DNA from: an uncultured Prevotella sp.
Lineage (GTDB): Bacteria > Bacteroidota > Bacteroidia > Bacteroidales > Bacteroidaceae
Length of the DNA stretch: 52,064 bases
Assembly (NCBI GenBank): GCA_902495455.1
Contig: CABUXJ010000018.1
Coordinates: 1 to 52,064, forward strand
Direction: 5' to 3'
This document shows, one piece after another, positions 1 to 9,656 of this stretch. Below the pieces are notes generated by a model. That model saw nothing but the letters and a program-made list of their open reading frames with translations. It made no database searches and was not told the DNA's origin. The stretch's first letter is position 1, and every line of letters starts with the position of its first letter. The position numbers and the translations under genes are program-made.

Positions 1-15
1 AGCCAATTCTTTTTT

Positions 16-134
16 GAATGATGAATGGTGAGTGTTGAATGTTGAGTTGTCGGCCTCGGCCAATTCTTCATTTTATAACTCTTCATCGGCCGTAGGCCGA
101 CAACTCAACATTCAACACTCAACATTCATCATTC
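16..134. repeat. Inverted-repeat element at 3' end of Na/Pi transporter
   Basis: Two 40-base arms (16-55 and 95-134) are inverse complements with one mismatch. Each arm carries ATGATGAATGGTGAGTG-like sequence running into a GGCC-rich core. The spacer holds a second, shorter GGCC-containing copy. The right arm ends immediately before the stop codon of the minus-strand transporter gene, so the transcript would fold into a long hairpin straight after translation ends. The same family flanks the 38.6-38.9 kb gap. A terminator or mRNA-stabilising role is inference. Confidence 0.8.
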
Positions 135-135
135 T

Positions 136-1830
136 TCACGCTCCTTTCTGTCTTGTTCCCATACGTGCCTCGACGACATTGACAACGTAGTCGCCCAGCT
201 TCTCACATTCGCTGACGATGTCCATATACATCGTACCCATCTCGTAGGTGTACTCGTGGTTGTTGACGTCGTTGATGTTTTGCGTGCGGAGCTGGTTGCG
301 GTAGTTGTTGATTTCGTTCTCGATGTTGAACGAGCGGTTGGCGTCGAAGCTGTCTTTGCGTCCCGTCATGAGGACATTCATCTGCGTGAGCGAGTCGTCG
401 GTCAGCTCAAACATCTGGTGGAGATGCTCATACTGCTTCTCGGTGAAGTCGTCCTTGCCCGCCAGTTTGCGGTTGAGCGTGCGTGCGATGTTGTAGCAGC
501 TGTCGCCGATGCTTTCTATCTCCGATATCTCGCGGAGCATGGCGCGTATCTTGTCCTTCGTGTCGTCGCTCAGGTGTGCGTCGCTGACGTTGTTGAGATA
601 CTTCGCAATCTCTATCTCCATGTTGTCGCTGATGCCCTCATACTTCTCTATGCGTGAGTAGAGCTTGTTGAAAGCGTTGGTGTCGGTCGTGCCGAGCAGC
701 TCGCGGACGAGTCCGAACATGCGCTGTATGCGCTTTCCGAACGACTGGATCTCCTTCTGTGCTTCCAGAACGGAGAGCTCCGGTGTCTTCATGATAGTGT
801 TGCCGCCGATGTAGCGCAGGCGGAAATCCTCTTCCTCGTCGGCCTTGCGGGGCTTGATGGCCCAGCAGCAGAAGCGCTCTATCTGCGGGATGAACCAGAT
901 GAGGATGAACGTGTTGGTCACGTTGAACATCGTGTGGAACGTCGCCAGGACGAACGACAGACGCACGGCGTTGATGCTCTCGGCCGTCGGGTTGACACCG
1001 TTGAGCGAGCAGACGAAGTTGACGAAGGGGAAGAATACGGACAATACCCAGATTACGCCGAAGACGTTGAAGAACATGTGTGACAGGGCTGCCCGCCGGG
1101 CCTGTGTGTTGCCCGTCATGGCGGCGAGATTGGCCGTGATGGTCGTGCCGATGTTCTCGCCCATGACCAGCGCGATGCCGGGATAGATGGACAGCACGCC
1201 GCTTGTGCAGAGCACCATCGTGATGGCCATCAGGGCGGCCGACGACTGTACGCAGAAGGTCAGTATTGTGCCGATGACGAGGAAGGCGAGTATCGTTCCG
1301 AAGCTGTTGGGGTCAAACTGGGAGAAAAATTCGGCCAGCGAGGCGTTGTGTGCGAGGTCCAGCTCCTTGCCCGTCAGGTTGAGCGTGCCGAGGGCGAAGA
1401 ACATGAAGGAGGCTCCGAAGAGGAAGTCGCCGATATACCTGTACTTCTTCATGTATATCAGGACGATGCCGATGAGAAATGCCGGCCAGACGAAGTTGGT
1501 GATGTTGAACGAGAATCCAGCGCTCATGATCCATGCCGACAGCGTCGTTCCGATGTTGGCACCCATGATGACGGAGATGGCCTGGGCCAGAGTGAGCAGT
1601 CCGGCGTTGACGAACGAGACCGTCATGACGGTCGTTGCGGCGGACGACTGGACCGACGCCGTGACAAACATTCCGGTGATCATGCCCGTGAAGCGGTTGG
1701 TGGTCATTGCCCCGAGGACGTGGCGCAGCTGTGAGCCGGCCATTTTCTGAAGAGCCTCACTCATGGCTTTCATACCGTAGATGAGCAGAGCGATGGCGCC
1801 AATCAGCTTGAAAATAATAATTATAGACAT
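136..1830 (-). CDS. Na+/phosphate cotransporter family protein (NptA-like)
   Basis: A 564-residue integral membrane protein of the Na/Pi-cotransporter II family, predicted to import phosphate with sodium across the inner membrane. Two related membrane halves are visible, each with the family's QSSAATT/QSSAALM signature (near residues 61 and 195) followed by a GANIGTT or GENIGTT loop (near 90 and 226). After the last membrane segment (about residue 320) comes a soluble helical PhoU-like domain (about 350-555). Length and domain order are normal for the bacterial family. The start sits 89 bases from the divergent nucleoside kinase gene. The stop codon directly adjoins a long inverted repeat. 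Substrate specificity is inferred from family membership only. Confidence 0.9.
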   Translation of the reverse strand: MSIIIIFKLIGAIALLIYGMKAMSEALQKMAGSQLRHVLGAMTTNRFTGMITGMFVTASVQSSAATTVMTVSFVNAGLLTLAQAISVIMGANIGTTLSAWIMSAGFSFNITNFVWPAFLIGIVLIYMKKYRYIGDFLFGASFMFFALGTLNLTGKELDLAHNASLAEFFSQFDPNSFGTILAFLVIGTILTFCVQSSAALMAITMVLCTSGVLSIYPGIALVMGENIGTTITANLAAMTGNTQARRAALSHMFFNVFGVIWVLSVFFPFVNFVCSLNGVNPTAESINAVRLSFVLATFHTMFNVTNTFILIWFIPQIERFCCWAIKPRKADEEEDFRLRYIGGNTIMKTPELSVLEAQKEIQSFGKRIQRMFGLVRELLGTTDTNAFNKLYSRIEKYEGISDNMEIEIAKYLNNVSDAHLSDDTKDKIRAMLREISEIESIGDSCYNIARTLNRKLAGKDDFTEKQYEHLHQMFELTDDSLTQMNVLMTGRKDSFDANRSFNIENEINNYRNQLRTQNINDVNNHEYTYEMGTMYMDIVSECEKLGDYVVNVVEARMGTRQKGA

Positions 1831-1858
1831 ATTTTTGTTTTATTTAATTGCCTGTCGG

Positions 1859-1888
1859 TTTCCAAATCACTTATTTTGAGTAACTTTA
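1859..1888 (+). promoter_or_regulatory. Candidate Bacteroidota promoter for nucleoside kinase
   Basis: TTTC at 1859-1862, an 18-base spacer and TAACTTTA at 1881-1888 approximate the -33 TTTG / -7 TAnnTTTG consensus, each with one mismatch. The implied start of transcription would be about 25-30 bases before the ATG at 1920. Weak match. Confidence 0.35.
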
Positions 1889-1919
1889 CCGCAATGTAAG
1901 AAGCTAACCGCAAAACCTT

Positions 1920-3587
1920 ATGATTATGGAAAAAGAGATACAAATCCGTTGCAAAAATAATAAAAAAACATTAAATATATGCATCGGCAGTACACTTTCT
2001 GAAATATTTCGTCAACTGAATATCGAAGTGGAGTTCGGTCCGGTTTGTGCCCGGGTCAACAACAAGGTGGAGGGGATGCACTATCGCGTCTACCAGTCGA
2101 AAGAGGTCGAGTTTCTCGGCCTGCGCTCGCCGTCAGCCTTGCGCAACTACACCCGCACGCTCTTCATGGTGCTCTGCAAGGCTGTGGCCGACCTTTTCCC
2201 CGACGGTCATGTGGTGATCGACATCCCCGTGTCCAACGGCTACTACTGCAATCTCAACATCGGACGTCCCGTCACCGATGCCGATGCCGACGCCCTGCGC
2301 ACGCGGATGAAGGAGCTGATTGACGCCGGACTGCCCATCCATCGCCATGAGGCCACCACGGAGGAGGCCGTCGAGATGTTCCGCGCTATGGGGGAGACGG
2401 CCAAGGTGAAGCTGCTCGAGAGCACGGGCCACCTGTATACCATATATTATGACCTCGACGGCTATCGCGACTATTATTACGGAGCGCTGCTCACCAACAC
2501 CGCCGACCTCCATCTTTTCGGTCTGGAGAGATACTATGACGGTCTGCTCCTGCGTGCCCCGTCCGCAGAGGACCCGTCTCGTCTCGGCCCGCTGATCCGT
2601 CAGGACAAGATGTTTGACATCTTCCGCGAGCACCACCGCTGGCAGAACATACTCGGTCTGACCGCCATCGGCAGCCTCAACGAGGCCATCGACCGCGGCT
2701 GGTCGACCGAACTCATCAACGTCTCGGAGGCGCTTCAGGAGAAGAAGATTGTCCGCATCGCCGACGAGATAGCCTCACGGCCGGACATTCGCATGGTGCT
2801 CATCGCCGGTCCGTCGTCGAGCGGCAAGACCACCACGTGCAAGCGCATCTCCGTCCAGCTCCTCGCCAACGGCATCCGGCCCGTCGACATCTCGCTCGAC
2901 GACTATTTCGTGGACCGCGAGAAGACCCCGCGCGACGCCTCGGGCGACTACGACTTCGAGAGCATCCACGCCCTCAACATCCCGCTGCTCAACGCCCAGC
3001 TCGCCGCACTCTTTGCCGGCGAGGAGGTGGAGCTGCCGCGCTACAACTTCCAGACCGGACGCAGCGAGAAGAGCGGACGCCGGTTGAGGCTGCGTCCGGG
3101 AGAGGTGCTCGTCGTCGAGGGCATCCATGCGCTCAATCCGGAGCTGACGGCGCAGATTTCCGACAGCCTGAAATATCGTGTCTATGCCTCTGCGCTGACC
3201 ACAATACTCATCGACGAACACAACTATGTCCCCACGACCGACAACCGCCTCTTGCGCCGCATCATCCGCGATCACAAATACCGCGGGTGCAGTGCCCGTG
3301 AGACCATACGCCGCTGGCCGTCCGTCCGTGCGGGCGAAAACCGTTGGATATTCCCCTATCAGGAGCAGGCGGACATGATGTTCAACACGGCCATGCTCTT
3401 CGAGCTGGCTGTCATCAAGACTCAGGCCGAGCCGCTCCTGGAGCAGGTGCCGGAGAACTGTGAGGAGTACAGTGAGGCCTACCGGCTGCTGAAGTTCCTC
3501 CGCTACATCCGTCCCATCCCCTACGATCAGGTGCCGTCAACATCGTTGTTGCGCGAGTTCCTTGGCGGAAGTTCGTTCAAGTATTGA
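1920..3587 (+). CDS. Nucleoside (uridine) kinase with TGS and tRNA-synthetase-like N-terminus
   Basis: A 555-residue protein with the composite layout common in Bacteroidota and Firmicutes. The N-terminal roughly 70 residues form a TGS-like domain. A segment like the second additional domain of threonyl-tRNA synthetase follows (about 80-260). The C-terminal P-loop kinase domain carries GPSSSGKTT at about residue 297 and resembles uridine kinase/phosphoribulokinase. It should phosphorylate uridine or cytidine with ATP or GTP in pyrimidine salvage; the preferred nucleoside cannot be read from sequence. Two in-frame ATGs lie at 1920 and 1926; either could start translation. It is divergent from the Na/Pi transporter and followed by a long repeat-filled gap, so it is probably monocistronic. 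The role of the TGS part is unknown. Confidence 0.88.
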   Translation: MIMEKEIQIRCKNNKKTLNICIGSTLSEIFRQLNIEVEFGPVCARVNNKVEGMHYRVYQSKEVEFLGLRSPSALRNYTRTLFMVLCKAVADLFPDGHVVIDIPVSNGYYCNLNIGRPVTDADADALRTRMKELIDAGLPIHRHEATTEEAVEMFRAMGETAKVKLLESTGHLYTIYYDLDGYRDYYYGALLTNTADLHLFGLERYYDGLLLRAPSAEDPSRLGPLIRQDKMFDIFREHHRWQNILGLTAIGSLNEAIDRGWSTELINVSEALQEKKIVRIADEIASRPDIRMVLIAGPSSSGKTTTCKRISVQLLANGIRPVDISLDDYFVDREKTPRDASGDYDFESIHALNIPLLNAQLAALFAGEEVELPRYNFQTGRSEKSGRRLRLRPGEVLVVEGIHALNPELTAQISDSLKYRVYASALTTILIDEHNYVPTTDNRLLRRIIRDHKYRGCSARETIRRWPSVRAGENRWIFPYQEQADMMFNTAMLFELAVIKTQAEPLLEQVPENCEEYSEAYRLLKFLRYIRPIPYDQVPSTSLLREFLGGSSFKY

Positions 3588-4442
3588 CGGAAGTCCGATT
3601 TTATTTTACAAAACTCTGTTCGGGAAAAACCTTGCTCACGTCCGTTCCGGTGGCTTTTCGGTGGCCGTAAGGGCCTCCTTGCTTTCGGTTCCCATGCGGC
3701 AATGACCGGTTCCGGACGCCTTTCTCGTGCCGGGAGGGCCTTACGGCTTTTCCGGAGCGAAAATTTTCGGCAGTTTGTGATAGCGGATTTTGTCACAAAA
3801 CATTGCCGTTTTCCTGCCGTAAGGGCCCCACGGGGTTACAACGGGGCTGTCGTGAGAGTGCGACGGGGCGCTCGTTGCAACGCCGTAAGGGCCCCGCGGC
3901 AGACCAATAGGGCCCTTACGGCAGAGCTGTCACGGTCCCGCCGGACAGTGACGGAAATATGGGTGTTTGCATATACTTGTAAATGAGCGACTTATGAAAT
4001 GTGTAAATATTCTGTCACGGCGACCCCTGATTTTTGATACGCGCGTAACTGAGATATTTGGAGGCGTGGAGGATTTTTTTCAGAAAGTCCCCACTCTCGT
4101 GAGCGTAAAAACAGGAAAAATCATGACATCGGCACGCTTGTGGTATCGGTCACAGTGGTCTATCTCGGCACACATCTTTCATCTCTGTTTGGATGCGACA
4201 CAACAATCTCATTCGGGCGCTCATCGGGAAGTCTTTAAGTGGGCTTGTCACGTTGGTATTAATTGACATATCACTCCAAATACCGGATGAGCACAAAGTG
4301 GAACGGCGCCGGCCATTTTTTTAATTATTAATTTTTAATTATTAATTTAAAAACTTCTTCATTTTAATTTGTAATTTTGCACCGCCCACCATATTATATA
4401 TAAGAACAGGCAGACGACAGAAAAAGAAACAAACATATATTT
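3588..4442. repeat. 855-base gap: GCCGTAAGGGCC-palindrome element (copy R1)
   Basis: No convincing gene is seen here. Five occurrences of GCCGTAAGGG or its complement lie between 3663 and 3925. The pair at about 3882 and 3911 gives a 13-base inverted repeat, GCCGTAAGGGCCC with GGGCCCTTACGGC. The block TTGCCGTTTTC next to a CCGTAAGGGCC (from about 3804) recalls copies at 12.9 and 43.8 kb. A 23-base block at 4268-4290 recurs inverted at 13268-13290 with two mismatches. At 4299-4315 GAACGGCGCCGGCC resembles part of the composite repeat seen at 9.67 and 42.12 kb. A 99-codon open frame at 3967-4266 overlaps this material and is not supported as a gene. Confidence 0.75.
4372..4379 (+). promoter_or_regulatory. 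Candidate -7 box upstream of yicC
   Basis: TAATTTTG followed by CACC fits the Bacteroidota -7 consensus TAnnTTTG exactly. It lies about 63 bases before the yicC ATG. No good TTTG sits at 19-21 bases upstream, where the sequence is A/T tracts, so the promoter call rests on one element. Confidence 0.45.
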
Positions 4443-5318
4443 ATGATACAGTCAATGACAGGTTACGGTAAGGCTACCGTGACGTATGGAACAAAGAAAA
4501 TCACCGCCGAGGTGAAGTCTCTCAACAGCAAGGCGCTCGACCTCTCCACACGCATCGCACCCATCTATCGCGAGAAGGAGATGGAGATACGCCAGATGAT
4601 ATCCGTCGCTCTCGAACGGGGCAAGGTGGACTTTTGCATCTGGATTGAGCGTGACGCCTCGGTCGACGCCACACCGGTCAACGGAGCGCTGGTGGCCAAC
4701 TATTACGGCCAAATCAAGGATATCGCCGCACGCACCGGCATACCGGAGCCGACGGACTGGTGGTCGACGCTGTTGCGCATGCCCGACGTCATGACACGCA
4801 CGGAGATCGAAGTGCTCGACGAGGAAGAGTGGACGGTCGCACACAAGGCTATCGAAGAGGCCTTGGCCAATCTTCAGGCGTTCCGCCGTCAGGAGGGTGA
4901 GGCACTGGAGAAGAAGTTTGCCGAAAAGATAGACAACATCGAGGCTCTGCTCGCCGACATCGAACCTTACGAGAAGATGCGCGTAGAGAAAATACGCGCC
5001 CGCATCGTCGACAGTCTCAACAGCATCCACGGTGTCGAATATGACAAGAACCGGCTGGAGCAGGAACTCATCTACTACATCGAGAAGCTCGACATCAGCG
5101 AGGAGAAGCAGCGACTGACCAACCATCTGAGCTACTTCCGCGAGACAATGGCCGAAGGCCACGGACAGGGCAAGAAGTTGGGATTCATCGCACAGGAGAT
5201 GGGTCGCGAGATAAACACGACGGGCTCGAAGAGCAATCTGGCCGAGATGCAGAACATCGTGGTCAAGATGAAGGACGAGCTGGAACAGATCAAGGAGCAG
5301 GTGCTCAATGCGCTGTAA
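4443..5318 (+). CDS. yicC: YicC/YloC family endoribonuclease
   Basis: A 291-residue cytosolic protein beginning MIQSMTGYGKA, the hallmark N-terminus of the YicC family. The YicC-like N-terminal domain spans about residues 2-155. The C-terminal DUF1732 domain (about 205-291) includes the run KLGFIAQEMGREINTTGSKS. E. coli YicC has been characterised as an endoribonuclease involved in small-RNA turnover; extension to this protein is by homology. Length matches the family. It precedes gmk by about 100 bases, an order common in Bacteroidales, but a palindrome with a T-run lies between them. Confidence 0.9.
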   Translation: MIQSMTGYGKATVTYGTKKITAEVKSLNSKALDLSTRIAPIYREKEMEIRQMISVALERGKVDFCIWIERDASVDATPVNGALVANYYGQIKDIAARTGIPEPTDWWSTLLRMPDVMTRTEIEVLDEEEWTVAHKAIEEALANLQAFRRQEGEALEKKFAEKIDNIEALLADIEPYEKMRVEKIRARIVDSLNSIHGVEYDKNRLEQELIYYIEKLDISEEKQRLTNHLSYFRETMAEGHGQGKKLGFIAQEMGREINTTGSKSNLAEMQNIVVKMKDELEQIKEQVLNAL

Positions 5319-5339
5319 TCAGGACTTTTGAGAGCTTTT

Positions 5340-5391
5340 AAGGTCCTTAAAGTCTTTAAAGACCTTAAGGACCTTAAAGACCTTTTTTAAA
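5340..5391 (+). terminator. Palindromic CTTTAAGGAC repeat with T-run, possible terminator
   Basis: The 36 bases 5340-5375 are nearly self-complementary, built from AAGGTCCTTAAAG-type units. A further ACCTTTTTT tract follows about 10 bases later. It stands 22 bases after the yicC stop and about 30 bases before gmk. It could terminate yicC transcripts or be a small dispersed palindrome. Confidence 0.5.
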
Positions 5392-5422
5392 AAACCTCTT
5401 CCCCCATCCAAAAGACAGAACG

Positions 5423-5989
5423 ATGGCCAAAGTAATCATAATCTCCGCACCAAGCGGAACAGGAAAGAGCACCATCATCAAGTGGCTCATGGCTCACGAG
5501 GAGCTGCGCCTGACGCTCTCCGTCTCATGCACAAGCCGACGGCCGCGGACCGGCGAGACCGACGGTGTCGACTATCACTTCATCTCCGACGCGGAGTTCC
5601 GCAACAGGATTGACGCCGGAGAATTTCTTGAATACGAGGAAGTCTACGGCGGGACACTCTACGGAACACTCAAGCAGCAGGTCGAGGACAAGCTCGCACA
5701 AGGACGCAACGTCGTCTTCGACGTCGACGTCAAGGGCGGCTGCCGCATCAAGGAGTACTATGGCGACCGCGCCCTCAGCCTTTTTATCGAACCGCCATCC
5801 ATCGACGCCCTGCGTCAGCGCCTCACGGACCGCGGCACGGAGACGGCGGAGAAGATAGAGATGCGTGTCGCACGCGCCGCAATGGAGATGGAATATGCGC
5901 CGCGCTACGACCGCACCGTCATGAACGACGTCCTCGACGAAGCCGAACAGCAGACGTTGGACATACTCCGCGACTTCTTAGAGAAATAA
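5423..5989 (+). CDS. gmk: Guanylate kinase
   Basis: A 188-residue cytosolic enzyme phosphorylating GMP (and dGMP) to GDP with ATP. The P-loop SAPSGTGKST is at residues 8-17. The GMP-binding segment SCTSRRPRTGETDGVDYHF lies at about 35-53, and the following EFLEYEEVYGGTLYGT stretch is typical of Gmk. Length is normal. It is 33 bases upstream of nadD on the same strand, so co-transcription is likely. Translation starts at ATG 5423; no strong Shine-Dalgarno is visible, as is usual for this phylum. Confidence 0.96.
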   Translation: MAKVIIISAPSGTGKSTIIKWLMAHEELRLTLSVSCTSRRPRTGETDGVDYHFISDAEFRNRIDAGEFLEYEEVYGGTLYGTLKQQVEDKLAQGRNVVFDVDVKGGCRIKEYYGDRALSLFIEPPSIDALRQRLTDRGTETAEKIEMRVARAAMEMEYAPRYDRTVMNDVLDEAEQQTLDILRDFLEK

Positions 5990-6022
5990 AAGCAGGAAGA
6001 AAAGAAGCCTTTAACTCCTTAT

Positions 6023-6610
6023 ATGAAAACAGGCATTTTCGGCGGATCATTCAATCCGATACACAACGGCCACATCGCCCTCGCCGCAGAAATACGCCGC
6101 CGCGTAGGCTTGGATGAGGTGTGGATGATGGTCTCTCCGCAAAATCCGCTCAAGCAAGGTGACTGTCTGTTGGACGAGAACGCGAGGCTACGGCTGGCCC
6201 GTCGGGCTCTCGAAGGCCACGAAGGACTCGTGGCTTCCGACTATGAGTTCGCCCTGCCGCGCCCGTCCTACACGTGGGACACGCTCTGCCGGCTCGCGGC
6301 CGACTATCCCGACCGACAGTTTTCGCTCATCATCGGCGGTGACAATTGGGCGCTGTTTGACCGTTGGCGTCACCACGACGACATCCTCCGTCACCACCGC
6401 ATCATAATCTATCCGCGCCGCGGCAGCGACATCGACCGCGGGACACTGCCCGATGGAGTCACTCTCGTGGACACACCGCTGCTCGACATCAGCAGTACGG
6501 ACATACGGGCACGCGTCGGCTGCGGGCAGCCAATCGACGGAATGGTGCCGGACGGCATACGCGACGAGGTCGTAAGCCTCTATCAGACGATAGCGGACGA
6601 AGAAAGATAA
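6023..6610 (+). CDS. nadD: Nicotinate-nucleotide adenylyltransferase
   Basis: A 195-residue cytosolic nucleotidyltransferase that joins ATP to nicotinate mononucleotide in NAD synthesis. The Rossmann nucleotidyltransferase motif GGSFNPIHNGH occupies residues 7-17. The C-terminal ISSTDIRARV matches the (I)SSTxIR signature near residue 160. Length is typical. It lies between gmk and the envelope-modification genes, separated by 33 and 30 bases, so it may be co-transcribed with both. Confidence 0.95.
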   Translation: MKTGIFGGSFNPIHNGHIALAAEIRRRVGLDEVWMMVSPQNPLKQGDCLLDENARLRLARRALEGHEGLVASDYEFALPRPSYTWDTLCRLAADYPDRQFSLIIGGDNWALFDRWRHHDDILRHHRIIIYPRRGSDIDRGTLPDGVTLVDTPLLDISSTDIRARVGCGQPIDGMVPDGIRDEVVSLYQTIADEER

Positions 6611-6640
6611 GACGGACAAGATATTTCCGGATAACACGCT

Positions 6641-8599
6641 ATGGATATAGACATTGATAATTTAAGGAAAACCAGAGACTATGACCCGCGCAACGAGCGG
6701 ACAGTCTGCGCCGCCGTGAAGCGCCGGCTCAGCGTTGTCGGCCGGTGGATTGGCAAGGTGTTTCGTCTGCCGCTGCTCCCGATAAGCCGCAATCCGCTGT
6801 TCTTCACGTTCATGTTCGTGCTGGGTTATGCCTCATTCCGGCTCACCTTGCCCGACCGCAAGGGCTTCGAGCCTTATCCCTTTGCCGTCGAAGAACTGTT
6901 CGTCGACCTCTATGTCGTCTGCGCCCTGCTGGCCTTGATCCCGTTGCGGGTGAGAAAGGTGGTGCGCGGCGTGATATACGCAATCATCTATCCCACCGTC
7001 ATCGCCGACCTCTATTGCTTCGTAAAGTTGGGATCGACGCTCAATCCCACCATGCTGCTGCTCGTCGGAGAGACCAATTCAGACGAGGCGTCGGAGTTCT
7101 TCAGTTCTTATCTGACGGCCGATGTGCTCACGTCTGGCGTCGGTGTCGCGATTGCCATCATGCTGGCGCACATCGCCTGTAACGTAGCCGCACCGTATGT
7201 CCGCGAAAAAGTCCGGATGATCGGACAACGACACAATGTCCTGATTGACGACATACGCAAAAATGTCAAACGCAGACACCCCTACCCCGGACTCGTCATA
7301 TTGCTCTGTTTCGTCATCTGTGTCATTCTTTCATGGGACAACAAGGCCGCCACCGCACGGCTGATGTCGTATGACAACATCGGCAGCGTGGAGCACGAGC
7401 TGACCCGCAAGGACAAGGCGACACTCTATCATCCCGTCTACCGGCTGTGGTTCAGCATCTACGCCAACCGTCTGACGGCGCGACAGCTCGACCGTCTCAT
7501 CGAGACGACCCGCCACCTGACAGTCGACAGCTGCTCATTCCGCAGTCCCGACATCGTTTTCATCATCGGGGAGAGCTACAACCGCAGCCACTCGCAGCTC
7601 TACGGCTACGATAAACCCACCGCACCGCGGCAGCAGGAGCGGATGGAAAGAGGCGAACTGACACGCTTTGACGATGTCGTCAGTTCGTGGAATCTCACAA
7701 GTTTTGTTTTCAAACACGTCTTCTCGCTATACACCGTGGGCGACTCGGGCGAGTGGTGTGACTATCCGTTGTTCCCCGAAGTCTTCCGACAGGCGGGCTA
7801 CAACGTCACGTTCGTCACCAACCAGTTTCTCCCGCAGGCCAAGGAAGCGGTCTATGACTTCAGCGGCGGCTTCTTCCTGAACAACCCCGTGCTCAGCGCG
7901 GCGCAGTTTGACGCCCGCAACGTCTCACTCCATGACCTCGACCGGGGCGTGCTCGACGACCTCGACAGCCTCGACAGCCGGCGCAAGGAGGCCAATCTGA
8001 CCATCGTCCACCTCAAGGGACAGCACTCAACTTACCGCGAACGCTATCCCCTCAGTCACAAGAAGTGGCTGGCGCGCGACTACAAACGACCGCGGCTTAA
8101 AGGGCGCGAGCGCTGGATCTTGTCCGACTATGACAACGCGACGCTCTACAACGACTCCATCGTCGACGAGGTGATCAGGCGTTTTGAGGACCGCAACGCC
8201 ATCGTCATCTACATGCCCGACCACGGAGAGGAATGTTTTGACGACGACATCCACGTCAGCGGACGGCTCCATTCGGCCGCCATCGACTACCGGCTGGCGC
8301 GCGAGGAGTTTGAAATCCCGTTCTGGATATGGTGCTCGCGCAGCTATGCCGCGACCCGGCCGGACGTCATTCGCCGCATCAGGGAGGCCTCCTCGCGGCC
8401 GTTCATGACCGACCGCGTGGCCCACATGCTGCTCTGGCTCGGCGGTATAGCATGTCCCGACTATCGCAGCGAGCTGAACATCCTGAGCGACGACTACGAC
8501 ACGGAGCGGCGACGGACGCTCAAGAACACCGCCGACTACGACCGGTTGAGGGACGACTACCGCAAAAAACAGGACGGAAAGGCTAGTAGCAATGAATAA
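6641..8599 (+). CDS. Phosphoethanolamine transferase / sulfatase-family membrane enzyme
   Basis: A 652-residue protein with an N-terminal membrane domain (hydrophobic helices between about residues 45 and 240) and a C-terminal alkaline-phosphatase/sulfatase-fold domain facing the periplasm. The catalytic domain opens with IIGESYNRSHSQLYGY (about 306-321), matching the GES...GY signature of the EptA/CptA/OpgE group. A candidate nucleophile Thr sits in NLTSFVFKHVFS near residue 352. A DHGEE metal site lies near 527. It probably moves phosphoethanolamine onto lipid A, a core sugar or another glycan; the acceptor cannot be told. The last 8 bases overlap the next acyltransferase gene, indicating translational coupling and a shared envelope-decoration role. 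Confidence 0.85.
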   Translation: MDIDIDNLRKTRDYDPRNERTVCAAVKRRLSVVGRWIGKVFRLPLLPISRNPLFFTFMFVLGYASFRLTLPDRKGFEPYPFAVEELFVDLYVVCALLALIPLRVRKVVRGVIYAIIYPTVIADLYCFVKLGSTLNPTMLLLVGETNSDEASEFFSSYLTADVLTSGVGVAIAIMLAHIACNVAAPYVREKVRMIGQRHNVLIDDIRKNVKRRHPYPGLVILLCFVICVILSWDNKAATARLMSYDNIGSVEHELTRKDKATLYHPVYRLWFSIYANRLTARQLDRLIETTRHLTVDSCSFRSPDIVFIIGESYNRSHSQLYGYDKPTAPRQQERMERGELTRFDDVVSSWNLTSFVFKHVFSLYTVGDSGEWCDYPLFPEVFRQAGYNVTFVTNQFLPQAKEAVYDFSGGFFLNNPVLSAAQFDARNVSLHDLDRGVLDDLDSLDSRRKEANLTIVHLKGQHSTYRERYPLSHKKWLARDYKRPRLKGRERWILSDYDNATLYNDSIVDEVIRRFEDRNAIVIYMPDHGEECFDDDIHVSGRLHSAAIDYRLAREEFEIPFWIWCSRSYAATRPDVIRRIREASSRPFMTDRVAHMLLWLGGIACPDYRSELNILSDDYDTERRRTLKNTADYDRLRDDYRKKQDGKASSNE

Positions 8600-9656
8600 G
8601 GAAACGACAATGAACGAGAAAAAAGAATGGCTGAGCCGTGCCGAATGTTCCGCGCTCAGAGGTCTGGCCATACTCGGCATCATGCTTCACAACTACTGCC
8701 ACTGGCTTTCGGTGGCGGTGAAGGAGAACGAATATACATTCACCATCGGCAACAGCCGCCGTCTGTGGTATGTCCTGACCCATCCCGACGACCTGCTGCC
8801 CGTCCATCTGGTGTCCTATTTCGGCCACTACGGTGTCCCCGTGTTCCTCTTCCTGAGCGGTTTCGGACTGGTGATGAAGTACGAACGTAGCGGCGGCGAC
8901 CTGCCCTTCGTGCCGTTTGTGAAGCGTCAGTACGCCAAACTCTTCCGCATGATGATAACCGGACTGACGGCCTTTCTCATCGTCGACGTCATCACCCCCG
9001 GCTCTTTCACATATCATGCGAACTACGTTCTGGCCCAGTTGACCATGACAATCAACCTCTTTGCCCATCCCGACCGCATCATCTGGCCCGGTCCTTACTG
9101 GTTCTTCGGACTGATGATGCAGCTCTATATCGTCTGGCGGCTGCTCATCTACCGCCGCCATTGGGGCGTCATGGCAGCCCTCGTAGCCTGTTGTTGGCTG
9201 CTGCAGGCCTGTTGCGGACCATTAGATGAGGAGCTCAACCGTCTGCGCTACAACTTCGTCGGCGGCCTGTTGCCATTCTGTGCCGGTGTGATGTTGGGGC
9301 GTCTGACTCCTCCCGACATGCTTGGCCGCATGACGCGGTGGCACTGGCTTGTCATCGCCGCTGTCTCCGCCTCACTTACCCTCGCTCTCTGTTTCGGCTT
9401 CCAGACATGGTTGTGGGCGCCGGTGGCCGTCCTCCTGACATGCGTCGCCACGGTAAAGGCGCTGCCGGCAATCGTCTGCAACGGTCTTGAATGGGTCGGA
9501 GGCATATCCGCCGCCATGTTCGTCACCCATCCGATACTCCGCAAGATCTTCATCCCCATATCACGACATGGCGACATCTACGACGGACTGGTGCTCTACA
9601 TCGTCACCGCCGTGGCCGTGGCATGGCTGTTTGACAGGAAGATAATAAGAAAATGA
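8592..9656 (+). CDS. Membrane acyltransferase, OafA-like (Acyl_transf_3)
   Basis: A 354-residue multipass inner-membrane protein. The N-terminal pattern R(A)ECSALRGLAILGIMLHNYCHW (about residues 13-34) with its His, and FLFLSGFGL (about 84), are standard for the acyltransferase-3 family that O-acetylates surface sugars. About ten hydrophobic helices follow. It overlaps the upstream transferase gene by 8 bases. The stop codon TGA (9654-9656) is the first TGA of a GAAGAA-type dispersed repeat running into the gap. A second ATG at residue 7 is an alternative start. The acyl acceptor is unknown. Confidence 0.85.
   Translation: MNKETTMNEKKEWLSRAECSALRGLAILGIMLHNYCHWLSVAVKENEYTFTIGNSRRLWYVLTHPDDLLPVHLVSYFGHYGVPVFLFLSGFGLVMKYERSGGDLPFVPFVKRQYAKLFRMMITGLTAFLIVDVITPGSFTYHANYVLAQLTMTINLFAHPDRIIWPGPYWFFGLMMQLYIVWRLLIYRRHWGVMAALVACCWLLQACCGPLDEELNRLRYNFVGGLLPFCAGVMLGRLTPPDMLGRMTRWHWLVIAAVSASLTLALCFGFQTWLWAPVAVLLTCVATVKALPAIVCNGLEWVGGISAAMFVTHPILRKIFIPISRHGDIYDGLVLYIVTAVAVAWLFDRKIIRK

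Noticed and set aside
3967..4266. 99-codon open frame in the R1 gap
   Set aside because: It overlaps repeat material that recurs without an open frame at 13.2 kb, has no recognisable domain and no conserved start context.
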